Shown one piece after another: positions 35,624 through 43,398 of a stretch of 64,000 nt of DNA. Origin of the DNA: Thermoclostridium sp036562185 (GTDB taxonomy: Bacteria > Bacillota > Clostridia > DSM-8532); the NCBI GenBank assembly GCA_036562185.1, contig DATCKN010000129.1, forward strand, positions 1 to 64,000. The letters are read 5' to 3'. The position numbers and the translations under genes are program-made. Below the pieces are notes generated by a model that saw nothing but the letters and a program-made list of their open reading frames with translations, made no database searches and was not told the origin of the DNA. The first letter of the stretch is position 1; the number at the start of each line of letters is the position of its first letter.

Positions 35624-36319
35624 ATGAAAAAGAAACAACTGGAACAAATGGTCCTGGAAAGCAAAGTCGACAAGCAAAAAATGAATGACTTAATTGAAGC
35701 CTACAAGCCATTCATAGTTTCTTGCGCCCAAAAATTATCAGGGAAATACCTTACATATGGTTCAGATGACGAGCTTTCCGTTGCAATGATGGCTTTTATG
35801 CAGGCAGTGTACGGTTACCGCACCGAGAATGGGGAGTTTTTGAGTTATGCATCAACTGTAATAAGAAACAGTGTTATTGACTATTATAGGAAACAGAAAA
35901 GCCAGACAGGCAAATTTGTATATATAATCAATAATGAGGACAGTGATACAGAAGATTTACTTGAAACAGAGGTTTCCCTGGCTGCTTATGACGAGGAAAA
36001 ACTAAGGAATGAAAGGCTTTCTGAAATACAGCAGTTGAAAGATACCCTTGCCAAATATGATATTAATTTTTTTGAATTGGAAAAAGTTTGTCCCAAAAAC
36101 AAGAATACTAAAAAAATCTGTAAAGAAGTAATATCTTATATTAAAAGCAATCCCGATCTTATTAATCAAACCCTGGTTAATAAAAGCCTTCCGCTGGCCG
36201 AAATTGAGGAAGGGCTTGGCATAAAGAGGAAAAAATTTGAAAGACACCGGAAATATATTCTTGCCGTACTGATTATTCTGGCCGGGGATTACCCCTGCCT
36301 TGAAGAGTACGTTAAATAG
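35624..36319 (+). CDS. sigI: RNA polymerase sigma-I factor
   Basis: 231 residues, the size of SigI. Region 2-like sequence includes I-V-S-C-A-Q-K-L-S-G-K-Y, D-D-E-L-S-V-A-M-M-A-F and A-S-T-V-I-R-N-S-V-I-D-Y-Y-R-K. The C-terminal SigI-specific domain ends in K-R-K-K-F-E-R-H-R-K-Y-I-L-A-V-L. It is followed 15 bases later by its anti-sigma factor gene. In cellulolytic clostridia such pairs switch on glycoside hydrolase genes when a polysaccharide is sensed. No SigI promoter was identified. Confidence 0.93.
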   Translation: MKKKQLEQMVLESKVDKQKMNDLIEAYKPFIVSCAQKLSGKYLTYGSDDELSVAMMAFMQAVYGYRTENGEFLSYASTVIRNSVIDYYRKQKSQTGKFVYIINNEDSDTEDLLETEVSLAAYDEEKLRNERLSEIQQLKDTLAKYDINFFELEKVCPKNKNTKKICKEVISYIKSNPDLINQTLVNKSLPLAEIEEGLGIKRKKFERHRKYILAVLIILAGDYPCLEEYVK

Positions 36320-36334
36320 AAAGAAGGTGATGGT

Positions 36335-37750
36335 ATGAAAGGCGTTGTAATAGAGAAAGGACGTGACTATTCGGTTCTTCTTTTATCCGACGGTACATTT
36401 AAAAATATAAGAAGTTGCCAGTCCTACGAAGTAGGGGATGTCATATATACCGAAAACATTATAAAAGAGAACTCTGTTCCTTTGAAAAAAGTTATATCGA
36501 TGGTTGCTGCGGCTTTTATTTTTGTATTCCTGGGAACGGCAGCCTATATATGGGCTACACCGGTGCAGTATATTAATATTGATATAAACCCGTCGGTAGA
36601 ATTAATGGTTAACCGTTTTGACAGGATTATTAAAGTGAAGCCACTGAATGATGATGGAAAAAAACTTATCGAGAATATTTCGGTAAATGCCCGGCATTAT
36701 GAAACAGGTATTATTGAGGTGATAAATGCTGCCAGGGATTTGGGGTATCTCGAGGATGAAGGTGATTTATTAATAAGTATTTCATCATCGGATGCCGAAC
36801 TGAGTGAAAAAACCCAGGCGAGAATTAAGGAAAAAGTGGATGATAAAATAGCGATTCTTACCTTTGATACCGAGGCATACATGGTATCGATTGAAGAAGG
36901 CCTGTCACCCGGCAAAAGCGATATTATCAATAAAGTTATTGAAACAGACACCTCATTAAGCAAGGAAGAGCTGGTGAACGTACAGGTTAAGGATCTGATG
37001 GCAAGGATTAACAGGAACATCGTGGAAGAATATGAGCAAAGCAACTTGGGTTTAATGAATACGGAGGGCAGCAGTTTCGAGGAACATAACACTGATGCTG
37101 AAAGCCATGATGCGTCCGGCAATAATGGGAACAAGAACGATAAAACAGATGTAACGGATATTGCAGGTAAGACAGATAAGCCTGATAAAACAGAACATGC
37201 CCTGAAAAATAATAATGACACTGATAATAAAAAGAATAATTCAAACTTAACCAACAGCAAGAAAGATAATAGCGATAAGAAGACTGAAAAAAGCAATCAG
37301 GCAGGTGAAAACAGTGAAAAAGAAAGCTATGCTGGAAGCAACGGAAACGTTAAGACCGGTAAAAAATCTGAAACCTGTGCGGATAGCGAATCAGGAAAAA
37401 ATGATGAAACCGGTATGAAAAAATCAAACAGGGAGAAGAAAGGACAAAATAAAGAGAATAAGGACAAGAGTGAAAACAGTGAAGACAAAGATAATAATGG
37501 TATAAAAAGGCGGGATGTAAATTGTGGCAGGGACAGAAGCGGTTATAAAAATAAAAATGAAGGAAAAAGCAGTAACAGAAAAGATAAAACAGGAAGGGAT
37601 AATAATGATTCAGTCCAATCAGGAAAGGAACTGAAAAACAGTGGCAAATTAAATAAAAAAAGCCCGGAAAAAGCTAATGACGGTAAAATAGATAATGATA
37701 AGAATAAAAATTCAAGGGAAAAACCAGGAAATGATAAAATACGCAAGTAA
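36335..37750 (+). CDS. rsgI: RsgI-type membrane anti-sigma-I factor with long low-complexity tail
   Basis: 471 residues. Residues 1-50 are the cytoplasmic RsgI_N domain that binds SigI. A membrane helix spans about 53-73. The extracytoplasmic juxtamembrane domain has I-N-P-S-V-E-L with N85-P86, the family's known self-cleavage site. After about residue 230 the protein becomes a charged, repetitive tail rich in Lys, Asn, Asp, Ser, Gly and Glu, with no carbohydrate-binding module. That tail may stretch through the wall or be glycosylated (inference). Start is behind GAAGGTGA. It differs from thermocellum-type RsgI proteins that carry CBM, PA14 or GH domains. Confidence 0.92.
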   Translation: MKGVVIEKGRDYSVLLLSDGTFKNIRSCQSYEVGDVIYTENIIKENSVPLKKVISMVAAAFIFVFLGTAAYIWATPVQYINIDINPSVELMVNRFDRIIKVKPLNDDGKKLIENISVNARHYETGIIEVINAARDLGYLEDEGDLLISISSSDAELSEKTQARIKEKVDDKIAILTFDTEAYMVSIEEGLSPGKSDIINKVIETDTSLSKEELVNVQVKDLMARINRNIVEEYEQSNLGLMNTEGSSFEEHNTDAESHDASGNNGNKNDKTDVTDIAGKTDKPDKTEHALKNNNDTDNKKNNSNLTNSKKDNSDKKTEKSNQAGENSEKESYAGSNGNVKTGKKSETCADSESGKNDETGMKKSNREKKGQNKENKDKSENSEDKDNNGIKRRDVNCGRDRSGYKNKNEGKSSNRKDKTGRDNNDSVQSGKELKNSGKLNKKSPEKANDGKIDNDKNKNSREKPGNDKIRK

Positions 37751-37880
37751 AGGGATGCTGCTTTTTCCAAAAAGTGCTGCTGAAAGTTTACTTGAGACTT
37801 CCCATCTTTCCGGCGAAGAAATGACAAAAGCAACCGAGTGTGCGATTAAAGCAGGCGCTGATTGCCTTTGCACAATTCAA
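37735..37880 (+). pseudogene. Probable remnant of a deoxyribose-phosphate aldolase gene (DeoC C-terminal part)
   Basis: In one frame the DNA after rsgI encodes L-E-T-S-H-L-S-G-E-E-M-T-K-A, then A-I-K-A-G-A-D-C-L-C-T. This resembles the DeoC block containing L-E-T-x-x-L-T-x-E-E and A-G-A-D-F-V-K-T-S. The catalytic lysine is missing, the start overlaps rsgI in another frame, and homology ends within 50 residues. Best read as a decayed gene piece, but the match is short. Confidence 0.4.
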
Positions 37881-37921
37881 AACATATTGGTTTACCTAAT
37901 CTGGCACTGGATTTTCACGGT

Positions 37922-37959
37922 AAAGACCACACTTTGAATAAAACTTGCGTGTGGTCTTT
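37922..37959 (+). terminator. Terminator after the sigI-rsgI operon
   Basis: AAAGACCACAC pairs perfectly with GTGTGGTCTTT (11 pairs, 16-base loop), giving flanking A and T runs. It may serve the reverse-strand gerQ gene as well. Confidence 0.75.
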
Positions 37960-38038
37960 CCATTTCTACCTGCTGCAGTATTTTCAGATAAAAAATTGCA
38001 TTACATTCCGTAATGCAATAAAAATAATCAAAATCAAA

Positions 38039-38572
38039 TCAGTAGTAGAACCTGATAAATTTGATTGAATAAATGTCGCAAAGCAGGTAGTCGTCTGTTT
38101 CGGATTCCTGGATTATTATGTAGTCTGTTCCTACCTTAATCAGGGTTCCTTCACGGTCTACAAACATGTTCACACCAATCAGAAATTCTACTTTGACATA
38201 CCTGCCAATTTGGGTTTGCAAAAAACCCTGAGTGAAATTAGTATCGCTCAGCACGCTGTCACGCACACCACGTCCGCTGGACATTATGCTTGTTCGCTGT
38301 GGGGCCGGGCCTAATGGCAGCGCCTGCTGCATTTGTGGTTGCTGGAATATACTTGTCGGCGGTGTTGTTGCCTGCTGCTGTTGCTGTTGCTGCTGGATCT
38401 GCTGCTGAAACATTCCTTCCTGCGGGGAATAGGTCTGGAAAAAACCTCTTTGCTGCATTGCAGGCTGGAACATTTCTGTTTGGTCATTTCTCTGAAGCGG
38501 CTGTTTCACATCTTTGTCGGTGGGCTTAGGGTTTACCGGTTTGGGGATATTGGTTGCATTTTCACCATTCAT
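38039..38572 (-). CDS. gerQ: Spore coat protein GerQ
   Basis: 177 residues from the ATG with GGAGG eight bases upstream; an earlier in-frame ATG would add five residues. The N-terminal half is rich in Gln and Pro with a run of eight glutamines, as in GerQ proteins that are crosslinked by transglutaminase. The C-terminal domain (about 105-175) matches GerQ: a helix, then Y-V-K-V-E-F-L-I, G-x-L-I-K-V-G-T-D-Y-I-I-I-Q-E and L-L-C-D-I-Y-S-I-K-F-I. It lies 36 bases downstream of the cwlJ gene. In Bacillus GerQ is needed to keep CwlJ in the coat, so the gene pair makes sense. Confidence 0.88.
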   Translation of the reverse strand: MNGENATNIPKPVNPKPTDKDVKQPLQRNDQTEMFQPAMQQRGFFQTYSPQEGMFQQQIQQQQQQQQATTPPTSIFQQPQMQQALPLGPAPQRTSIMSSGRGVRDSVLSDTNFTQGFLQTQIGRYVKVEFLIGVNMFVDREGTLIKVGTDYIIIQESETDDYLLCDIYSIKFIRFYY

Positions 38573-38608
38573 TTTTATAACCTCCAAAATAATTCATTAT
38601 ATTCTCCA

Positions 38609-39052
38609 TTAAGTTTGTGCATAGCTGGGGGTGGGTGAATAGAAACAGTGCTGAGCGATACGGTTAAAGTACACACCGGTTCTGGTTGCAGGAAAGTATG
38701 TACTGCAGTTTTCTGCAAACGGGTTATAATACCATAAGCATTCCCCGGCTCCCCGGTGCTTGTTTCCCGAAAGTGCCCAGTCGGCCACATCGTAATCCTC
38801 CTGCCGCGGGGGAATATTGAATATATTCTGTGGATTGTACTGGCCGTATACAGTTTCCATGGCACAAGTAAACTGGTATGGCTGCAGCAAAACTTTCCTT
38901 AAATCTCCCTGGCAAACCCGCATGTATTCGCCATACGGAACATGAACCCTGTTCATTATGACAGTGGCTACTGCCTTCATTCCACTGTCTCCTTCACCTT
39001 CGGCCTCGCACCTTATCATACGGGCAAACATCTCTCTTGCTGAAAGTGGCAT
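38609..39052 (-). CDS. cwlJ: Cell wall hydrolase CwlJ (SleB family)
   Basis: 147 residues, the length of CwlJ rather than SleB, and with no signal peptide or peptidoglycan-binding domain. The Hydrolase_2 core is seen: A-R-M-I-R-C-E-A-E-G-E with the catalytic glutamate near 18, A-V-A-T-V-I-M-N-R-V near 30, and W-Y-Y-N-P and A-E-N-C-S-T-Y-F-P near 107-121. It degrades spore cortex at germination. First gene of the cwlJ-gerQ operon. Confidence 0.92.
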   Translation of the reverse strand: MPLSAREMFARMIRCEAEGEGDSGMKAVATVIMNRVHVPYGEYMRVCQGDLRKVLLQPYQFTCAMETVYGQYNPQNIFNIPPRQEDYDVADWALSGNKHRGAGECLWYYNPFAENCSTYFPATRTGVYFNRIAQHCFYSPTPSYAQT

Positions 39053-39256
39053 ATCATCACCTACTGTTTTTATAATATGGAAAAAAGTTACTGCTAAGGT
39101 TTCAGAACATCAGTTGCTAATATTATCCTATGCAAAATTGGGTGGTTGGTTCAAAAAAATTATGTTATTATATAACAAATATCCGCCTGAAAACCGCACA
39201 ACAGGTTATCCGGTCCGGGTATCATTCCGGACTTAAGGGAAGAAGGGAACGGTGTA

Positions 39257-39892
39257 ATGAAAATTATCGATATAACTCGTCCTATATTTTCAAACATGAC
39301 TGTATGGCCGGGAGATGAAAATGTTGTAGTTGAACGGGTAATAAGTATTTCCGGCGGGTACAAGGCCAATATATCAAGAATACAGGCCTGTGTTCATACC
39401 GGCACCCATGTGGATGCCCCGTTACATTTTATAGCTGACGGGAAAAGCGTTGATCAACTGGACATTGGCTTGTTTACAGGAATAGTCACCGTCATTGATG
39501 CAGGGAATGAAAAATACATTACTCGCAAAATGTTCTCGGATACCGATATAAAAGGCAGCAAAGCGGTTTTTTTTAAAACGCCTTACAGCAATCTGTCGCT
39601 AAATGAGCCGTTTGATATAAATTATGCCGGCCTTGAGCTTGACGCTGCCGAATATTTAATTGAATCAGGTGTTAAAGTTGTTGGTACTGACGCTTTATCG
39701 GTTGATAAATATTCCGGCGGCGATTTTATTGTGCATAAGGCATTACTAAGTAAAGAAATCCTGATTATCGAAGGTTTATGCCTTAAAAATGTACTGCCAG
39801 GCAAATATGATTATATTTGCATGCCAATGCTTATAAAAGGCTCTGACGGTGCACCTGCGCGGGTAGTATTAGTGCAGCGGGAACCCGTATAG
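39257..39892 (+). CDS. Cyclase family protein (kynurenine formamidase-like hydrolase)
   Basis: 211 residues. The metal-binding signature H-T-G-T-H-V-D-A-P-L-H-F lies near residue 46, with the following family blocks G-T-D-A-L-S-V and H-K-A-L-L near 142-160. The family covers arylformamidases and related amide or cyclic ester hydrolases. No tryptophan-degradation gene is adjacent, so the substrate is unclear. A weak AAGGGA site precedes the ATG. It stands alone, divergent from cwlJ. Confidence 0.85.
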   Translation: MKIIDITRPIFSNMTVWPGDENVVVERVISISGGYKANISRIQACVHTGTHVDAPLHFIADGKSVDQLDIGLFTGIVTVIDAGNEKYITRKMFSDTDIKGSKAVFFKTPYSNLSLNEPFDINYAGLELDAAEYLIESGVKVVGTDALSVDKYSGGDFIVHKALLSKEILIIEGLCLKNVLPGKYDYICMPMLIKGSDGAPARVVLVQREPV

Positions 39893-40023
39893 AAATAGGA
39901 ACCTTATTTTATAGTATGATTTGCCACCTGTTGTGAGAAACAGGTATAGTTGCTAAAATACATGGTGTTTCTTATAAGCTTTTTATTTTACAAAAACAGG
40001 TTAAACGGTTAGGGTGAGGTATT

Positions 40024-40452
40024 TTGATTACTGTTAAAAGGGTGGAAAACAGATCTGAATTTGAGCAGGCATATAAAATCCGGAAGGAAGTGTTCGTCAA
40101 GGAGCAAAATGTTCCGGAAGAGATAGAACTGGATGAGTTTGATGAAATTGCAGATCATGTTGTCGCTTATCGTGATTGCGAGCCAGTAGGCTGCGGAAGA
40201 GTATTTTTTCAGGATGATTATGCAAGAATTGGTCGTGTTGCGGTGCTGCGGGAAGAAAGAAAGAATGGCACCGGAAAGCTGATTTGTGAAGAGCTTATCA
40301 GGATTGCAAAAGAAAAAGGTGCAAAAAAGTTTGTCCTTGATGCTCAGGTCAGAGCAATAGGCTTTTATCAGAAGCTGGGTTTTTCAGTGACGAGTGATGT
40401 TTTCATGGAAGCGGGAATAGAGCACGTAAGGATGGAAGCAATATTTGAATGA
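40024..40452 (+). CDS. GNAT family N-acetyltransferase
   Basis: 142 residues from a TTG start behind GGTGAGGT. Typical single-domain GNAT: V-R/F-K-E-Q-N-V-P-E-E near residue 26, the acetyl-CoA loop R-K-N-G-T-G-K-L near 80, and Q-x-R-A-I-G-F-Y-Q-K-L-G-F near 115-125. The N-terminal part resembles ElaA/YjcF-type acetyltransferases. Acceptor unknown. Not part of the T-box unit, which starts its own promoter afterwards. Confidence 0.88.
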   Translation: MITVKRVENRSEFEQAYKIRKEVFVKEQNVPEEIELDEFDEIADHVVAYRDCEPVGCGRVFFQDDYARIGRVAVLREERKNGTGKLICEELIRIAKEKGAKKFVLDAQVRAIGFYQKLGFSVTSDVFMEAGIEHVRMEAIFE

Positions 40453-40462
40453 TTTAAACGGT

Positions 40463-40491
40463 TTGACAATTGATATTTTTTCTGGTAGTCT
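40463..40491 (+). promoter_or_regulatory. Probable promoter of the T-box leader
   Basis: A perfect -35 TTGACA, then 17 bases, then TAGTCT preceded by TGG (extended -10). Transcription would begin near 40498, just before the T-box stem I sequence. Confidence 0.55.
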
Positions 40492-40494
40492 TAA

Positions 40495-40774
40495 TAACAA
40501 AATAATGGAAAGACGATGACGGGGAAAAAGCTGCTTTCCATTGCTTCAGAGAGCTGTTGGCAAGTGAAAAACAGTGCATGGAGCAGTAATAGCTCGCCCC
40601 TGAGTATTCCGGCTGAACATTGCTTGTATAAGTAAGCCGGGACGGTTGTTCGCCGTTATCTGAAAGTGCATTAATTATGATGCGTAAAGTGGGTAAATTC
40701 TTACCAATAAGAGTGGTACCGCGGAAGTTAAGCTTTCGTCTCTTGCATTTTGCTTGAGATGGAGGCTTTTTTTA
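40495..40774 (+). promoter_or_regulatory. T-box riboswitch leader
   Basis: The hallmark antiterminator sequence GAGTGGTACCGCGG is at 40711-40724. Upstream, the stem I AGAGAGC motif (near 40549), a stem III-like CGGGACGG...CCGTTA hairpin (near 40640-40660) and AGTAAG just before it follow the T-box order. The terminator is GCTTTCGTCTC (40732-40742) with GAGATGGAGGC (40756-40766), all 11 positions pairing if G-U is allowed, then seven T. T-boxes read uncharged tRNA. I could not assign the specifier codon with confidence. The downstream gene starts 45 bases after the terminator. Confidence 0.93.
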
Positions 40775-40818
40775 TTGTATATAACTATCCATAAGAAATT
40801 TGAGTTTGGAGGGGAATT

Positions 40819-43341
40819 ATGAAATTAGCTTTTTCAACTTTGGGATGTCCAGATTTTAGTTGGCAGGACATATACTCAATGGCAAAGGATCTCGGCTTTG
40901 ACGGTATTGAGATCCGCGGACTTGGGGATGATATTTTCGCTGTAAAAGCAAAACCTTTTACAGAAGAGCAATTGCCGCAAACAATAAAGAAGCTAAAATC
41001 CCTTAATATTGAAATTCCATGCCTTTCATCAGGCTGCTGCCTCAAGCATGCTGAAAAGGAAGAGGAAAACATCACCGAAATCGCCCAGTACATAATGCTT
41101 GCAGCCAAATTAGGTACACCGTTTGTAAGAATTCTGGCAGACCAAAATCCCGAACCCGACGGTGAAGTCGATGATGACGTAATTCTGCGGGTATTAAGAC
41201 GTTTAATACCGGTTGCTGAAAGAAATAACGTCACACTTCTGATAGAAACAAACGGGGTATACTCGGATACTTCACGGCTGTACAACCTGTTAAACCTTGC
41301 TGCAAGCGATTATGTCGCTGCATTGTGGGATATTCACCACCCATACAGGTTCGCAGGGGAAAGCCCTGGAAAAACGGTTCAAAATCTTGGAGCTTACATA
41401 CGCTATGTGCATGTAAAGGATTCTGTGGTTGAAAACGGGAAAATCCGCTATAAGTTGATGGGAGAAGGAGATCTTCCCATTAATGAAGTAATGATGGCTT
41501 TAAACTCAATTAATTATGAAGGTTATATATCACTGGAATGGGTTAAACGATGGGCATCGGATTTGAGTGATGCAGGTATTGTTTTTCCTCACTTTGAAAA
41601 TTTCATGAGGAGATATATCAAAAGGAAAAGGATAAGCAGCAGCCTCTTTTATAACAGGTCAAAAACCGGAAGGTATATTTTCCAGAAAGATGCCCTTATT
41701 GATTTAACGTTCCCCCAACTGCTGGATCGAGTTGTTGAAGAATTCCCTGATCAATATGCATTTAGATATACCGAAATGGATTATACCAGGACTTACTCGG
41801 AATTTAGAGATGATGTAGACAGGTTTGCACGTTCACTTATAGCACTGGGTGTAAAACCCCGTGATCATGTAGCGATTTGGGCAACAAACGTTCCACAATG
41901 GTTTATAACTTTTTGGGCTACGACGAAAATAGGTGCGGTTTTGGTAACCGTAAATACGGCATATAAGAAGCATGAAGTGGAATACCTGCTGCGCCAGTCG
42001 GATACGCACACTCTTGTTATGACCGATGGTTACAAGGACTCAAATTATCTGGAAATTATGAGTGAACTTTGCCCCGAGCTTGAAGATGCGATACCCGGTG
42101 AACCTCTTCATACAAAACGGTTGCCGTTCTTAAGAAATATCATAACTGTCGGTTCGAAGCTCAAGGGTTGTTTAACCTGGGAGGAAGCGGTGAAACTCGC
42201 AGAAAAGGTGCCGGTTGAAGAGGTGTATCGGAGAGCGGCAGCCATTGACAAGCATGATGTGTGCAATATGCAATATACATCGGGTACTACAGGTTTCCCG
42301 AAAGGCGTTATGCTGACCCATTATAACGTTATTAATAATGGTAAAACAATTGGTGATTGCATGGATTTGTCCACCGCTGACCGTATGCTTATACATGTCC
42401 CGATGTTCCACTGCTTTGGGATGGTATTGGGCATGACTGCGGCGGTTACCCATGGCACAACGATGTGCCCGTTGTTTTACTTTTCACCAAAACGCTCTCT
42501 TGAATGTATTAACAGAGAAAAAATAACCTGCTGTCACGGTGTTCCGACAATGTTTATTGCCATGCTTGCACATGAAGATTTTAATAAAACCGATTTCTCG
42601 CATATGAGAACCGGAATTATGGCAGGAAGCCCCTGCCCGATTACTGTGATGCGTGAAGTGATGGAGAAAATGAACATGAAGGAAATAACCATCGTATATG
42701 GCCAGACCGAGGCATCACCGGGCTGCACGCAAAGCCGGATAGATGATCCGATAGAGGTGCGGGCAAGTACCGTTGGAAGGCCTTTGCCGGGAATGGAATG
42801 CAAAATTGTTGATCCGGTAACCGGAGAGGATTTGCCCGATGATGTGGACGGAGAATTTGTTGTCAGGGGATATAACGTTATGAAGGGTTACTATAAAATG
42901 CCCGAAGCAACTTTGGCCGCTATAGATGAAGACGGCTGGCTTCACACCGGAGATCTCGCGCGCAGGTGCCCCGATGGCAATTTCAAGATTACAGGAAGAA
43001 TTAAGGACATGATTATCCGCGGCGGTGAAAACATTTATCCGAAAGAAATTGAAGAGTTTATTTACACCCACCCGAAAGTAAAAGACGTTCAGGTGGTAGG
43101 CGTACCCGATAAGCAATATGGTGAGGAAGTACTGGCGTGCGTGATATTGAAAGAAGGAGAAAAGCTTACCGAAGAAGAACTGAGGGACTATATACGTTCC
43201 AATATTGCAAAGCATAAAACTCCCCGTTATATTATGTTTGTAAACGAGTTTCCGATGAATGCGGCAGGGAAAATTCTAAAATATAAGATTAGGGAAGAAG
43301 CCATTGAAAAACTCAGTCTTAAATCAGAGATACTGGAATGA
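40819..43341 (+). CDS. Fusion: TIM-barrel sugar isomerase-like domain + acyl-CoA synthetase (AMP-binding)
   Basis: 840 residues behind GGAGGGG. Residues 1-275 are a xylose isomerase-like/AP-endonuclease-2 TIM barrel with likely metal ligands in L-L-I-E-T-N, W-D-I-H-H, H-V-K-D-S and I-S-L-E-W. Residues about 285-840 are a complete adenylate-forming acyl-CoA synthetase: Y-T-S-G-T-T-G-F-P-K-G P-loop, Y-G-Q-T-E-A-S-P, H-T-G-D-L-A-R-R, G-R-I-K-D-M-I-I-R-G-G-E-N-I-Y-P hinge and the final P-M-N-A-A-G-K-I-L catalytic lysine. The second half looks like a medium- or long-chain fatty acyl-CoA ligase. The frame is continuous with no sign of a join error. T-box control is highly unusual for either domain. 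Confidence 0.88.
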   Translation: MKLAFSTLGCPDFSWQDIYSMAKDLGFDGIEIRGLGDDIFAVKAKPFTEEQLPQTIKKLKSLNIEIPCLSSGCCLKHAEKEEENITEIAQYIMLAAKLGTPFVRILADQNPEPDGEVDDDVILRVLRRLIPVAERNNVTLLIETNGVYSDTSRLYNLLNLAASDYVAALWDIHHPYRFAGESPGKTVQNLGAYIRYVHVKDSVVENGKIRYKLMGEGDLPINEVMMALNSINYEGYISLEWVKRWASDLSDAGIVFPHFENFMRRYIKRKRISSSLFYNRSKTGRYIFQKDALIDLTFPQLLDRVVEEFPDQYAFRYTEMDYTRTYSEFRDDVDRFARSLIALGVKPRDHVAIWATNVPQWFITFWATTKIGAVLVTVNTAYKKHEVEYLLRQSDTHTLVMTDGYKDSNYLEIMSELCPELEDAIPGEPLHTKRLPFLRNIITVGSKLKGCLTWEEAVKLAEKVPVEEVYRRAAAIDKHDVCNMQYTSGTTGFPKGVMLTHYNVINNGKTIGDCMDLSTADRMLIHVPMFHCFGMVLGMTAAVTHGTTMCPLFYFSPKRSLECINREKITCCHGVPTMFIAMLAHEDFNKTDFSHMRTGIMAGSPCPITVMREVMEKMNMKEITIVYGQTEASPGCTQSRIDDPIEVRASTVGRPLPGMECKIVDPVTGEDLPDDVDGEFVVRGYNVMKGYYKMPEATLAAIDEDGWLHTGDLARRCPDGNFKITGRIKDMIIRGGENIYPKEIEEFIYTHPKVKDVQVVGVPDKQYGEEVLACVILKEGEKLTEEELRDYIRSNIAKHKTPRYIMFVNEFPMNAAGKILKYKIREEAIEKLSLKSEILE

Positions 43342-43354
43342 AAAAATTTAAATG

Positions 43355-43384
43355 CAGGGGGCGGTCTAATTAGTTCCGCCCCTG
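43355..43384. terminator. Bidirectional terminator between the fusion gene and glgP
   Basis: CAGGGGGCGG pairs with CCGCCCCTG with one bulged G around an 11-base loop. It lies between convergent stop codons. Confidence 0.65.
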
Positions 43385-43398
43385 ATACTTCAAAGCCG

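Noticed and set aside
37862..38068. Short frame after rsgI reading through the terminator hairpin
   Set aside because: No ribosome site; it crosses the 11-pair terminator and has no motif.
38333..38638. Leu-rich forward frame opposite gerQ
   Set aside because: It is the antisense of the glutamine run (CTG/TTG repeats) in gerQ, not a membrane protein.
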